Positions 29,528 through 39,821 are shown, counted from the first letter of the stretch. The stretch: 64,000 nucleotides of DNA from Hyphomonas sp. TMED17 (GCA_002172915.1 NHBW01000009.1:1-64000), one strand, 5' to 3'. Translations and numbers: made by a program. The notes: generated from the letters alone by a model not told the origin.

Positions 29528-30722
29528 GTTTGCCTGCCTTTAGAAATTCAACTGGGTTGGATCTCTTTCCGTTGATAAAAATCTCATAGTGCAAATGCGG
29601 CCCGGTACTGCGTCCCGAAGACCCCATGGTTCCGATATCGTCACCTACCGCGACGATGTCGCCGCGCCGGGTTCTGATCTGGTTTAGGTGAGCATAGCGA
29701 GAAATGTAGCCTTGACCATGGTCGATATCCACAACCTTGCCGTAACCGGTTTTCCGGCCGGCAAAAATAACCTTGCCCGGTCCGGCTGCAACAATTGGTG
29801 CATTCCAGGCGGCGCCGATATCAATACCATAATGCCAACCCGGTCGGTTGCTGATCGGATCCATTCTTGGTCCGTAGTTTGAAGTAACCCGGTAGGCGAT
29901 GCCAACCGGCGCTGCCAGCGGTAGGTTTTCAAGAAGGCTACTATAGCGACGCGCTTCTTCCATACGCGCTGCAACTTGTATCATGCGAAGGTCGAAGTCG
30001 GCGTCTTCCGGACTTCTCAGCTCGTCGGCATTGAAGTTTTCGAGGCTGATCATTGGACCGCCCATATTTGTCAATTGCGCGTTCTGTGAAAGATCCGTCT
30101 TGGTAAGTTGTAAGACAGCATAAGCCGCTTCCGCTAGTTCGGCAGCCCGTTCTTCGAGTTTGTCGAGGAATAGCTGCTGCTCATTGTAAATAGCCTGAAC
30201 CCGTTCACTGGTTACGCTTGTCGACAGATCTCCCGGCGTCGGCGCGAGCCGCTGTGATTGTCGTGGATCTGCCTCTGCCGTAGATGGATCTATCAGAATT
30301 GCGCCGCCATTGCCTTCGAGAACCGACGTATCCAGTACGCTGTCATTTTTGAAAGCATCAAGCATAGCTTCGAGCTGGTTATGGCGCTGTTGCAACCGTG
30401 TGGTGGCGGTGTCGAACTCGGCACTTCGGGCTTCCAGCTGAGACCGGGAAAGCTCGTCATTGGCTCTTAGTTCCTGTACCCAGCGCTCGAGCTTAAGCAC
30501 TTCGCCATCTGAGTTCGAAATCGAAATAGAGGGCGGCATGAAAAGAACGCTCGCACTGGCAAAAATAAACCAGAGCGACACGGCAGTCACACCAATCGCA
30601 ATAATGACTTGCTGAACTGTAGAGATGATAAAATAGCGGACCACACCATCGCTACGATGGTAAATCTGCCTTTCGGGAAAGGCTGTTTGGATAAACCGAG
30701 ACGTTTTTGCAAAAAAACTCAT
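29511..30722 (-). CDS. M23 family (LytM-type) metallopeptidase, membrane-anchored
   Basis: 403 residues. A short cytoplasmic part, a transmembrane helix (about 30-60, VIIAIGVTAVSLWFIFASA), a coiled-coil region (about 75-130 and 170-200) and a C-terminal M23 domain. Zinc ligands are visible in GWHYGIDIG (HxxxD) and GPHLHYEIF (HxH). It either cuts peptidoglycan crosslinks or regulates amidases. It is directly upstream of and overlapping the bactofilin gene, which suggests the filament positions this enzyme for cell-shape control. Confidence 0.92.
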   Translation of the reverse strand: MSFFAKTSRFIQTAFPERQIYHRSDGVVRYFIISTVQQVIIAIGVTAVSLWFIFASASVLFMPPSISISNSDGEVLKLERWVQELRANDELSRSQLEARSAEFDTATTRLQQRHNQLEAMLDAFKNDSVLDTSVLEGNGGAILIDPSTAEADPRQSQRLAPTPGDLSTSVTSERVQAIYNEQQLFLDKLEERAAELAEAAYAVLQLTKTDLSQNAQLTNMGGPMISLENFNADELRSPEDADFDLRMIQVAARMEEARRYSSLLENLPLAAPVGIAYRVTSNYGPRMDPISNRPGWHYGIDIGAAWNAPIVAAGPGKVIFAGRKTGYGKVVDIDHGQGYISRYAHLNQIRTRRGDIVAVGDDIGTMGSSGRSTGPHLHYEIFINGKRSNPVEFLKAGKHVYEE

Positions 30723-30883
30723 TTTTAAAGCGCTGCAGCTTCCCTTTTGGACCGGTTCAATAAACCACCATCTTCATAAGCAAATTCTGACAAATTAGGG
30801 AAGAGTGTTATGTCACAGAAATAGTGGAAGTGAAGTTCAGCCTAAATTTTGAACATGAAGCGCCAATTTCCGGCATCAACACT

Positions 30884-31360
30884 TTACGCTGTTGTTTGGG
30901 AAATATGGTCAAGCACAGTCTGTGCATGTCCTTTCACTTTCACTTTCCGCCATATCGCGCTGATCGAGCCGTCCGCTTCGACAATAAAGGTCGAACGCTC
31001 GATCCCCATATATGTCTTTCCGTACATTTGCTTTTCAACCCAGACGCCGAATGCCTCGCAGGCTTCGCCATCGTCGTCTGAAGCCAGCTCGACCGTCAGT
31101 TCCTGCTTATTGATGAAATTCTGGTGCGAGCGCAGGCTGTCTTTTGAAATTCCGAAAATGTCATAGCCAAGTTCGAGGAATTGCGCTTTCAGCGCACTGA
31201 AATCTTTAGCCTCGGTAGTGCATCCTTTGGTGTTATCCTTCGGATAGAAGAACAAGATATGACCTTTCCCGCGTGGGTGATTGAGACTAACATTAGTCTC
31301 GTCGCCGGTGGGGAGTGTGATCGAAGGCGCATTTTCACCTTTTTCTGGTCTTTTTGTCAT
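30884..31360 (-). CDS. bcp: Bcp-type thiol peroxidase (peroxiredoxin)
   Basis: 158 residues with the peroxiredoxin fold. The peroxidatic Cys lies in NTKGCTTEAKDF (about residue 46). Many Bcp proteins have a second Cys five residues later (GCTxEAC); here that position is Lys, so resolution would need another Cys, such as that in GEACEAFG (about residue 101), or an external thiol. It reduces hydrogen peroxide and organic peroxides with thioredoxin. Its start lies close to, and divergent from, the AsmA-like gene. Confidence 0.92.
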   Translation of the reverse strand: MTKRPEKGENAPSITLPTGDETNVSLNHPRGKGHILFFYPKDNTKGCTTEAKDFSALKAQFLELGYDIFGISKDSLRSHQNFINKQELTVELASDDDGEACEAFGVWVEKQMYGKTYMGIERSTFIVEADGSISAIWRKVKVKGHAQTVLDHISQTTA

Positions 31361-31395
31361 GGCAGGGTCCTAATATCTGCGTTGCAAAGGCGGGA

Positions 31396-34300
31396 GTGTC
31401 TAATTTGGTTCGGCAAACCACAAAAACCATCATTCTGGAAGTCCTAGGCGTTATTTCACTCCTGGTCATAAGCTGTGTGGTCTTCTTTTTGGTCCTGCTG
31501 TCACGTGGGCCGATTGAGCTGGAAATTCTCAAGGATGACGTCGAAAGAGGTCTGACCTCGGCTCGTAATGGCAAGCAGGTTGAGATCGATCGCCTGACAT
31601 TGCAATGGTCTCTAAAACATCGGCGCGTTTATATTGTCGCTGACGGTTTATCGCTGTTCTATGCCAATAATGATGAAGCTGGTTGGGCCGAACGCGCCGA
31701 AATAACGCTCGATGCCGGTGCGGCTTTGCTCGGACGGATTGAGGTTATTGATACCGACCTCTATCGCGGATGGTTATATTTACAGAATACCGGCCCAAAT
31801 CAATGGACGCTGGCGGGCGAACCATTACCCGAACTTGCAATTGGCCAGCTGCCACAAACTCCTCAGGAGTGGCTGAACCGGACCAACGAGGTCTTGTCCT
31901 CGGCCTTGGTCGAGTTCGACGAAATGGCGGCGTCGTTCAGTATGCGGTCGGCCGGCTTTGATCAGATGCAACTGGTCTTCATGGATGCCAATCGTCGCGA
32001 GTTAGCGACGATTGAGGATGCATCCGGGGCTGTCCGGTATCAGGATGGTAATGTTTTTGTTTCGCTGGCTGGGGCCGGCGAGGGTGTCGGGTTGCCCGAC
32101 CGATTTGAAATGTCGATGGATACGACTGACAGTTTCACGGGTTTGCGCGCCAATCTTGATATTGGCGAATGGCCATTAATCGACTTGCTGGACCGCTTCG
32201 GATTCCAGCAGTTTGCAGCCGGAACTGCATCTGTTGGAACCCATTTTGCTGCGGCCGTCGACCGTGAAGACGGTCTCGAAGAGCTTGATGTTCTGATCGC
32301 ACGTCAGACCGGCGAGCTGACATTGCACGGGATTGAAGAGCAATTGTCGGATTTTAACCTGTATGCCCGCTATCGGCCTTTACAGGATGAAGTCATACTT
32401 GAGCGGCTCGATGTCACTTCTGCGCATTTCGCGTCGATCCTGTCCGGAAGCGTCAGTAATATAACGGGTCAGGAACAACGCACTATTGAACTCAGCGCCC
32501 CCAGTTTGAAATTTGACTTGTCGCAGTATTTCCCGTCGGCCTGGTCCTTTAACAATGTGCGTTTTTCGGCTGAGGTTTCGAATGATTTCAGTCGCATCGA
32601 TATTACTGAATTGTCTGGTGTCAAAGATGGCGTTGGTACCGAGATTTCCGGCCGCTTGGATCTTGTAAATAGTGAAGATCCCGCTGAGTTACCTTTTGAT
32701 ATGGCGTTGGATTTCGCGCTCCGGGGCGACTTTGGTAAGACGTTCCTGTTGGACTATTGGCCAGTTGATTTTGCGACTGGTGGGCGGGATTTCCTGGTCG
32801 ACCGGCTGCTGGCGACAAAAATAAACGGTTTAGTCGGTGAATTAAATCTGAGCTCGGATAGTTTGATTGACCGGCGTCTCGATGATGAGGAACTGGATAT
32901 CAAGTTTGCTTTTCAGGATACAGACGTTCGGTATATGAGCGACTTACCACCGGTTGAGCAGGCGCATGGGACCGGCTGGATTAAAGGCAATAGCATGTCG
33001 ATGTCGGTCGTCGATGCTGTTAGCGGCGGCTGGGGCGTAAACAACGTAACTGTCGAGTTTCCGCAATTCACGCCTCGCGGTGAGAAGTTTACAATCGAGG
33101 CCGCGATTGAAGGTGAAGCGCGTGCGCTACTCGAGAGCCTCGCGCAGAGCCGTTTCTGGTATGATGAGGATGGCCAGTTCCAACCGGAGGACCTTGACGG
33201 ACAGCTGACGGCTAATTTTCGACTCGACCGGCCTGCATTGCGGGATGTCAGTGTTGAAGATGTTGATTTGAAAATCGAAGGTAAAGTGACCTCGGCCCGT
33301 ATCTCTGATTTCTTCTTCGGGATCGATGTTGACAATTCTACTGTAGATTTTGATGTCACGCAGGACCGGATGATAATGTCAGGTTTTGGCGATCTTGGAT
33401 CCGCACCGATACAGTTTGCTTGGCGAGATATGTTTCGCGACAATGATGCGCCGGCATCGGTATCGGCAACCGCAATCGTAAATGCAGATCTGTTAAACCG
33501 GCTTGGTCTGGTCGGGCGTGCATATCTCAATGGCGATGTGCCGATTGAAGTGCAGGGCGAAGTTGGGGCGCAGGGGATTAGCCAGGCGACGTTCTCGATG
33601 GATTTCAGTGACGCCAGGATCGCGATTGACGAGATGAACTGGGTCAAGCCTGTTGGCGAAGCAGCCCGCGCTTCGGTGGTTTACAATCGCACTGCGGATG
33701 GCCGCAAAATGTCAATTCGGGCGGTCGGTGACTCGATCTATATGGCCGGGGCGCTCGAATTGGGGGTTCTCAACCGGCTTGAACGGCTTGAGTTCGAACG
33801 GCTTTATCTGAAAGAGACCGCTGATATATCAGGGGTTATGACGCGCACCGAGTCAGGTGGCGCTGAGCTTTCGTTAAATGGCGACTATCTCGATGTCAGC
33901 CCCTTGCTGGCGAATATTCAAGGGCTCGATGCTGCCGGTTCTAGCAATGATAATTCGGAGGGTTTCGGTTTTCCGATTGCGCTTGACGCAGACGTCAACC
34001 GGTTGATTTTACGGCGTGGATTGGAGCTCGATACAGCCGGACTCAAAGTGACTGGCGATGTTAACGGGATCAGTTCACTCGAAGCGAATGGGACAACGCT
34101 TCGCGGCGCGCGGCTCGGCGCCTCTTACAATTGGGACGGAACTTCAGCGCCGACCATTGGTTTGTCGACAAGTGATGCGGGTTTTGTCGCAGAAGCCTTT
34201 TTCGGATTGCGTTTCATGCGTGGTGGTAATCTGTCCTTATCCGGTCAACTCGGCACCGCGGGACAACCGGCAACGCTAATGGTGGAACTGCAGGATACGC

Positions 34301-34842
34301 GTATTTCAGAGGTTCCGGTCGTGACCCAGATTTTGTCACTGGCATCCCTGCGCGGACTGGCTGACACGCTGAGCGGGGACGGGATCCTGTTTAGTGATAT
34401 CGTGATTCCGATCAGCATTATTAATGGTCGATATATTGTTGAAGGCGGCCGTGCCAGCGGGCCAGCGCTTGGCCTGACAATGAACGGCTTTTTCGAAACC
34501 GAAACGGGTCAGGTTGAAGCCGATGGCGTTCTGGTGCCGAGTTTCGGTGTGAATTCTGTGCTTGGTGCGGTCCCGATTATCGGTGATTTATTTGTCGGGC
34601 GGCGCGGCGAGGGTATTTTTTCAATTACCTATTCCGTTGCTGGCACGTTTGAGCGGGCGCAAATTGCGGTTAATCCACTGTCTGCAGTGACGCCGGGCAT
34701 TCTTCGACGGATTTTCGAGAACCCCTCGGATACGTCGATCCCATCTTCATTATCAGTGGATCCGAGTTTGAGGCCGCCGACCGAAACCCTGCCGCCACTG
34801 CCGGATGATGAATACGTCCCGACAGCCCCTGGTCTTGATTAA
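31396..34842 (+). CDS. Large AsmA/YhdP-like inner-membrane-anchored periplasmic protein
   Basis: About 1148 residues. One N-terminal helix (IILEVLGVISLLVISCVVFFLVLL) anchors a very long beta-rich periplasmic region with the DUF3971/AsmA-like C-terminal features seen in YhdP (for example PIIGDLFVGRRGEGIFSITY near the end). This superfamily forms elongated grooves thought to carry phospholipids between membranes. The open frame reaches ATG 31354, inside the start of divergent bcp; GTG 31396, preceded by AAAGG, is the more plausible start. The stop overlaps that of convergent tyrS by four bases. Confidence 0.85.
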   Translation: MSNLVRQTTKTIILEVLGVISLLVISCVVFFLVLLSRGPIELEILKDDVERGLTSARNGKQVEIDRLTLQWSLKHRRVYIVADGLSLFYANNDEAGWAERAEITLDAGAALLGRIEVIDTDLYRGWLYLQNTGPNQWTLAGEPLPELAIGQLPQTPQEWLNRTNEVLSSALVEFDEMAASFSMRSAGFDQMQLVFMDANRRELATIEDASGAVRYQDGNVFVSLAGAGEGVGLPDRFEMSMDTTDSFTGLRANLDIGEWPLIDLLDRFGFQQFAAGTASVGTHFAAAVDREDGLEELDVLIARQTGELTLHGIEEQLSDFNLYARYRPLQDEVILERLDVTSAHFASILSGSVSNITGQEQRTIELSAPSLKFDLSQYFPSAWSFNNVRFSAEVSNDFSRIDITELSGVKDGVGTEISGRLDLVNSEDPAELPFDMALDFALRGDFGKTFLLDYWPVDFATGGRDFLVDRLLATKINGLVGELNLSSDSLIDRRLDDEELDIKFAFQDTDVRYMSDLPPVEQAHGTGWIKGNSMSMSVVDAVSGGWGVNNVTVEFPQFTPRGEKFTIEAAIEGEARALLESLAQSRFWYDEDGQFQPEDLDGQLTANFRLDRPALRDVSVEDVDLKIEGKVTSARISDFFFGIDVDNSTVDFDVTQDRMIMSGFGDLGSAPIQFAWRDMFRDNDAPASVSATAIVNADLLNRLGLVGRAYLNGDVPIEVQGEVGAQGISQATFSMDFSDARIAIDEMNWVKPVGEAARASVVYNRTADGRKMSIRAVGDSIYMAGALELGVLNRLERLEFERLYLKETADISGVMTRTESGGAELSLNGDYLDVSPLLANIQGLDAAGSSNDNSEGFGFPIALDADVNRLILRRGLELDTAGLKVTGDVNGISSLEANGTTLRGARLGASYNWDGTSAPTIGLSTSDAGFVAEAFFGLRFMRGGNLSLSGQLGTAGQPATLMVELQDTRISEVPVVTQILSLASLRGLADTLSGDGILFSDIVIPISIINGRYIVEGGRASGPALGLTMNGFFETETGQVEADGVLVPSFGVNSVLGAVPIIGDLFVGRRGEGIFSITYSVAGTFERAQIAVNPLSAVTPGILRRIFENPSDTSIPSSLSVDPSLRPPTETLPPLPDDEYVPTAPGLD

Positions 34843-36092
34843 TCCGGGTGAACGAGCGCTATTCGTTTTTTGCCGATTTGAACTTTGAAGGCGCCGACCG
34901 TATCTAGGACATCGTCCCAGTTATGATTGCGTTCATCCAGTATTTTTTCATCATTGATGCGAACAGCACCTTCTTTCAGCTTACGGCGACCTTCGCCATT
35001 TGATGCGACCAGTCCGGCGACACGCAGCAGGCTAATTGTCAAGGGGCCATCAGGATATTCGGCCCGGTTGATCTGAAACGTCGGAAGATCCTGTGATACG
35101 CCACCATCAGCAAAGGCTTTTTGAGCCGCTGAATCGGCCGCTTGAGCGGCAGCCTCACCATGCAGCAGCGCGGTTGCGGCATTGGCCAGCGCAATTTTGG
35201 CCGTATTAATCTCGGCGCCTTCGAGTTTTTCGAGTTCGGCAATTTCCGCTAGCGATAGATCAGTAAACATTTTCAGAAACCGGCCAACATCTGCATCCTC
35301 GGTATTTCGCCAGAACTGCCAGTAATCATAGGGAGAACAGCGGTCTCCATTCAGCCAGACTGCGCCGGTTGCGGTTTTTCCCATTTTGCCGCCGGAAGCG
35401 GTTGTGATGAGCGGGCAGGTTAGTCCGAAAGCTTGCGCGCTTTCGGCTTTATGAATCAGGTCAACGCCGCCGACGATATTACCCCACTGGTCTGAACCAC
35501 CAATTTGTAGCTGGCATTTGTGACGCCGATACAATTCAAGAAAGTCATAAGATTGTAATAGGAGATAGTTGAACTCCAAAAAACTATAAGGCTGCTCATT
35601 CTTCAGACGCCGCGCCACAGTTTCCTGTTTCACCATTGTGTTGATAGAGAAGTACCGTCCGATCTCGCGTAAAAACTGGATATAGCCAAGATGACTGAGC
35701 CAGTCGTCATTATTCACGATGATGGCATCAGTCGGCCCGTCGCCAAATTGCAAAAATGGTTCGAACGCCGTTTTGATGCTTTTTATATTGGCATTGATTT
35801 CGTCTTCCGAAAGAATTGGGCGCGATTTCTCTTTGTCCGTCGGATCGCCGATTTTCGTCGTTCCGCCGCCCATTAAAACGATGGGTTTACCACCGCTTTG
35901 CTGGAATTTTCGCAGCATCATAATGCTGACGAGGGATCCGACATGCAGACTGTTTGCGGTCGCATCATAACCAATATAGGCGGATGGTGCCGGACCAGCG
36001 CAATAAGTGTCCAACTCGTCTGTATGAGTTACCTGTTTAATATATCCGCGCTCGTCTAGAGTGCGTAAGAATTTAGATGCGTAAGCGCTCAT
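34839..36092 (-). CDS. tyrS: Tyrosyl-tRNA synthetase
   Basis: About 417 residues from ATG 36092, preceded by AGGAGA at good spacing; an open frame continues upstream to 36173 but lacks family similarity. The class I signature appears as ANSLHVGSL, the second motif as GGKMGKTATGAVW, and a C-terminal S4 RNA-binding domain follows (RRKLKEGAVRINDE). It charges tRNA-Tyr. It diverges from anmK with 59 bases between starts and converges on the AsmA-like gene with a shared TTAA. Confidence 0.96.
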   Translation of the reverse strand: MSAYASKFLRTLDERGYIKQVTHTDELDTYCAGPAPSAYIGYDATANSLHVGSLVSIMMLRKFQQSGGKPIVLMGGGTTKIGDPTDKEKSRPILSEDEINANIKSIKTAFEPFLQFGDGPTDAIIVNNDDWLSHLGYIQFLREIGRYFSINTMVKQETVARRLKNEQPYSFLEFNYLLLQSYDFLELYRRHKCQLQIGGSDQWGNIVGGVDLIHKAESAQAFGLTCPLITTASGGKMGKTATGAVWLNGDRCSPYDYWQFWRNTEDADVGRFLKMFTDLSLAEIAELEKLEGAEINTAKIALANAATALLHGEAAAQAADSAAQKAFADGGVSQDLPTFQINRAEYPDGPLTISLLRVAGLVASNGEGRRKLKEGAVRINDEKILDERNHNWDDVLDTVGAFKVQIGKKRIALVHPD

Positions 36093-36151
36093 TCGGGAAT
36101 GTCTCCTAGATCGGCGCGATCTAACACGGTTGGAGTAAGGATTGAAGCGCA

Positions 36152-37300
36152 ATGGAGCATGAATTTCAGCCAATATGGGTCGCGGGCTTTATGTCTGGGA
36201 CATCATTAGATGGTGTGGATGGCGCAATGCTGTTGACTGATGGGGAAAAGATTACGCAATTTGGTGCTGTAACCGAGCTTGAATATACCGCCGCCGAGCG
36301 ACAGATCCTGGCCGATGCAACGGACGCTGCGCGCCACTGGAATTGGCTGGGTGATATGCCAGAACAGATATTTGAGCAGGCCCGGCAGGTCATAAACGAA
36401 ACGCATCACAGGGCGTGGCAGAATTTGTTGGCGGCTCACAACACGTCCACAGATGGCCAGAATGCATCTGTAAGGCCAACACTGGTCGGGGTGCATGGCC
36501 AGACGGTTTTGCACCGACGCCCGGCGAAGGGGCGCCGAGGTGCAACATTACAATTGATGGATGGTATTGGATTTGCCGCCAAGCTCGGCTGTCGTGTCGC
36601 TTATGATTTCAGAGTAGATGATGTTGCTGTCGGCGGAGAGGGCGCACCTCTGGCACCGGTCTACCACCGCGCGCTGTTGGAACAGCTCGGGCCGGCGCCC
36701 GCTGTAGTCCTCAATCTCGGCGGTGTTGCGAATATCACCGCCCGCCAATCGGACGGACAATTGCTCGCCTTCGATACCGGTCCGGCTAATGGCCCCATCG
36801 ATGAATGGGTGCAGGGTCATGGCCGCGGGAATTGTGACTATGGCGGCAGGTTCGCCGCAGCTGGCCGGGTCCATGATGGTTTGCTGGCACAACTGCTTGA
36901 GCATCCATGGTTTTTCGAGGCAGCACCGAAGTCGCTGGATCGCTATGATTTCAATGCAAGCATGGCACGCGGTTTATCTTTCGAAGACGGTGCAGCGACA
37001 TTAACCGCTTTTTCCGCACACGCTGTGGCAGCGGGGCTTCGTATGCTGGACGAGCCACCTAGCCGGGTCATAGTGTGTGGTGGTGGTCGTCATAACCCGG
37101 TGCTGATGCAAATGCTGACGGCGTTGCTTCCATGTCCGGTGCAGACAGCAGAGGATGTCGGCTGGCGTGGTAATTCAATTGAGGCCGAGGCTTTCGCCTT
37201 TCTCGCAGTCCGGTCCTTGCGCGGTCTGGCCATGAGCTGGCCGCAAACGACCGGCGCGCCGCGTCCGCTGTCAGGTGGCCGGCTTGTGTCGCCGGACTAG
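36152..37300 (+). CDS. anmK: Anhydro-N-acetylmuramic acid kinase
   Basis: 382 residues of the ASKHA kinase fold. The start WVAGFMSGTSLDGVDGAML is the family signature; DFRVDDVAVGGEGAPLAP and VVLNLGGVANIT follow, then DTGPANGPIDEW. AnmK opens the 1,6-anhydro ring and phosphorylates recycled anhydroMurNAc to MurNAc-6-phosphate in cell-wall recycling. No murQ is visible alongside. The stop shares CTAG with that of convergent metG. Confidence 0.96.
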   Translation: MEHEFQPIWVAGFMSGTSLDGVDGAMLLTDGEKITQFGAVTELEYTAAERQILADATDAARHWNWLGDMPEQIFEQARQVINETHHRAWQNLLAAHNTSTDGQNASVRPTLVGVHGQTVLHRRPAKGRRGATLQLMDGIGFAAKLGCRVAYDFRVDDVAVGGEGAPLAPVYHRALLEQLGPAPAVVLNLGGVANITARQSDGQLLAFDTGPANGPIDEWVQGHGRGNCDYGGRFAAAGRVHDGLLAQLLEHPWFFEAAPKSLDRYDFNASMARGLSFEDGAATLTAFSAHAVAAGLRMLDEPPSRVIVCGGGRHNPVLMQMLTALLPCPVQTAEDVGWRGNSIEAEAFAFLAVRSLRGLAMSWPQTTGAPRPLSGGRLVSPD

Positions 37301-39018
37301 GCGTCGGATCCGCCGAACTGTTCTGACCATGCAGCAACCATTGCGTCCTCAATCTTCTGGAACAGGACCGGTGGCGCTTGCACTGTCATATTATGCGGCA
37401 AGGCATCAAGAAGATTTGTGTCGTCTGCATCAGGCCAGGCCCGGTTCTCATCCGGTATGCCAAGCGTGTCGAGAATCGTCTTCGCGGTTTCAGGTATGAG
37501 AGGTTGCGCGATAATCGCAAATATTGCGACGAGGTTTAACCCGGTCCGAACGCCAATTGCGGCGGCATCGACATCATTTTTATACTTCACCCAGGGTTCG
37601 GCCCGCGTAAGATATTCGTTGCCAGCAGCCCATAGAGCGCGTGTTTCTGCCGCGGCCTTGCGGAACTCCATTTGTTCATAATGCTCGTTGAGCGCGGTCA
37701 GCCGGTTTTTCAGTTCCTCGGCCATCCAGGCCTCATCCTCGCCTGGCGTGCCACTGGTCGGCAGTGTGCCGGCGAATTTTGAAACTGTATATTTCGTGAT
37801 GCGGTTAACGAAATTACCAAGAACATTTGCCAGATCGGAATTGATCGAAGCTTGAAATCCTTCCCAGGTAAAAGCGGCATCCGAGCCTTCGGGTGCATTT
37901 GCCATAAGGTACCAGCGCCAATAATCAGCGGGAAGCAGGTCGAGTGCCTGATCCATAAACACGCCGCGCTGATTAGAGGTTGAAAACTTGCCGCCATACC
38001 AAGTGACCCAGTTGAAAGCCTTCAACCTGTCTACGGTTTTCCATGGTTTGCCTGACCCTAATAATGTCACGGGAAATGATACGGTATGGAAGGCTACATT
38101 ATCCTTGCCCATGAACTCGACATATTCGACGTCATCGGCGCCCTCGTCAGTCAGCCACCAGCGTTTCCAGTCACTATCGGTGCGGTTTGCCCATTCCTCA
38201 GTTGCCGCAATATATTCGATAGGGGCGTCAAACCAGACGTAAAAAACTTTGTCTTCAAAACCCTTGCGCGGCTGTCCATCCGTATCAAGGACGGGTACGC
38301 CCCAGCTTAAATCGCGTGTGATGGCTCGATCACGCAAGCCTTCATCAATCCATTTCAGGGCGATCGATTTTGCGAGCTGGGGCCAGTCATGCGAATTATT
38401 GACCCATTCGCGAATGCGATCCTGCAATTTTGATTGTAGCAAGAATAGGTGTGCGGTGTCCCGAATCTCGATGTTGCGACCGCCTGAAACAGCCGAATAG
38501 GGATTTATCAATTCGACAGGATCGAGCAGTCGCCCGCATCCATCGCACTGGTCACCCCGTGCCTTCTCATAGCCGCAATCGGGACATGTACCTTCAACAT
38601 AGCGATCGGGCAGGAAACGTCCGTCATCAACGCTATATACCTGCTTTGAAGTTCGCTCTTCGATTAGCCCGTTTTGTTCAAGTAATCGCGCGAAATATTG
38701 AGTGCGGGCGTGGTTTTCAGGACTAGATGAACGCCCGAACCAGTCATAGCTCAAATTGAAACCCGCTCCGGCATCGCGCTGTATCTGATGCTGCTCGTCG
38801 CAATAGATGCGGACGTCCATATTGCCGGCCTGCGCGGCGAGCTCGGCTGGCGTTCCGTGTTCGTCGGTGGCGCAGATGTAGAGTACGTCATGACCGCGCA
38901 GACGTTGAAAGCGGGCGTAGATATCTGCCGGAAGCATCGATCCAGCCAGATTACCGAGGTGCTTGATACCGTTTATATACGGCAGTGCCGAGGTGATGAG
39001 AATCCGACGGGGCGTCAT
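37297..39018 (-). CDS. metG: Methionyl-tRNA synthetase
   Basis: About 573 residues from ATG 39018 (TPRRILITSALPYINGIKHLGN); the open frame extends to 39255 without family similarity. HIGH is HLGN and KMSKS is KFSTS (GGKFSTSNQRGVF). A zinc knuckle CPDCGYEKARGDQCDGCG sits in the connective peptide. The C-terminal EMAPII-like dimer domain is absent, as in many alphaproteobacterial enzymes. It charges initiator and elongator tRNA-Met. Confidence 0.96.
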   Translation of the reverse strand: MTPRRILITSALPYINGIKHLGNLAGSMLPADIYARFQRLRGHDVLYICATDEHGTPAELAAQAGNMDVRIYCDEQHQIQRDAGAGFNLSYDWFGRSSSPENHARTQYFARLLEQNGLIEERTSKQVYSVDDGRFLPDRYVEGTCPDCGYEKARGDQCDGCGRLLDPVELINPYSAVSGGRNIEIRDTAHLFLLQSKLQDRIREWVNNSHDWPQLAKSIALKWIDEGLRDRAITRDLSWGVPVLDTDGQPRKGFEDKVFYVWFDAPIEYIAATEEWANRTDSDWKRWWLTDEGADDVEYVEFMGKDNVAFHTVSFPVTLLGSGKPWKTVDRLKAFNWVTWYGGKFSTSNQRGVFMDQALDLLPADYWRWYLMANAPEGSDAAFTWEGFQASINSDLANVLGNFVNRITKYTVSKFAGTLPTSGTPGEDEAWMAEELKNRLTALNEHYEQMEFRKAAAETRALWAAGNEYLTRAEPWVKYKNDVDAAAIGVRTGLNLVAIFAIIAQPLIPETAKTILDTLGIPDENRAWPDADDTNLLDALPHNMTVQAPPVLFQKIEDAMVAAWSEQFGGSDA

Positions 39019-39136
39019 GACAATAAATATCTTCCATAGTTCGCTATATTCAGCGGCGCGTAATTCTTCTGCGTTCATAGCGCTGCGCGCGAAAAATGGA
39101 ACCGATGAAAAGTGGAGCCGAACAAAGGAGAAAATC

Positions 39137-39553
39137 ATGAATCGTGTGTTAGGCGTTAATTGTCTTGGAATTCTGGCATCTGGTCTGTCTATCTGGATTT
39201 TAGGCTGGCTGTGGTATGCGATTATATTTAACGCGCCCTGGCTCGCGGCAAACAATTACACTGTCGAAGCATTAGCCACGGGCGAAGAGCAATTCCTGCT
39301 TTATGTCGGTGGTGCGCTTGTTTCGTTACTACTGGCTTTTTCACAGGGCAAAGCAATGGTGGCATTCGGTGCTGAAACGGCGCTAGCCGCGGTCAAAGTC
39401 GGCCTTGGTATTGGACTATTCATCGCAACGCCGATTGTTGCCACCTACCTGATCTATAGCGTCGACCACAATTGGACGCTGTTCGCGATCGATGCCAGTT
39501 ATATGGTTTTAAGCTTCTGTCTTGCCGGGCTGATATTCACCCGCTTCAAATAA
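39137..39553 (+). CDS. DUF1761 membrane protein
   Basis: 138 residues from ATG 39137, chosen because AAAGGAG (39124-39130) lies directly upstream. Four hydrophobic helices are visible (ILASGLSIWILGWLWYAIIF, LLYVGGALVSLLLAF, LAAVKVGLGIGLFIATPIV, YMVLSFCLAGLIF), matching the small DUF1761 family. Function unknown. It diverges from metG and is followed by a strong hairpin. Confidence 0.82.
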   Translation: MNRVLGVNCLGILASGLSIWILGWLWYAIIFNAPWLAANNYTVEALATGEEQFLLYVGGALVSLLLAFSQGKAMVAFGAETALAAVKVGLGIGLFIATPIVATYLIYSVDHNWTLFAIDASYMVLSFCLAGLIFTRFK

Positions 39554-39571
39554 GGGCGGCCCGAAGCAAAT

Positions 39572-39603
39572 GGCCGGAACACTAAAAATTTAGGGTTCCG
39601 GCC
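39572..39603 (+). terminator. Hairpin terminator after the DUF1761 gene
   Basis: GGCCGGAAC (39572-39580) pairs perfectly with GTTCCGGCC (39595-39603), a 9-bp stem and 14-base A/T-rich loop, 18 bases after the stop. No U-tract follows, so it may be only a weak terminator. Confidence 0.5.
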
Positions 39604-39821
39604 TCGGAGAGGTGTTGTCAGGCCGGGCAAAGAGAGCACTGGAGCGGGGGGAAGGGCACTTCGTTTGCGCTCTGCGAATTTGCACCAGATCCTTTCAACC
39701 CCCTCAATAGGCCATTACTTCATGGCGCAATGATGTCATTGCGCGGAAATAATGTGGCAAACACATGAAAATGTTATGACGTATTGCACTTCCTGAAAGC
39801 TCGCATTAAAGGGACCCCAGT

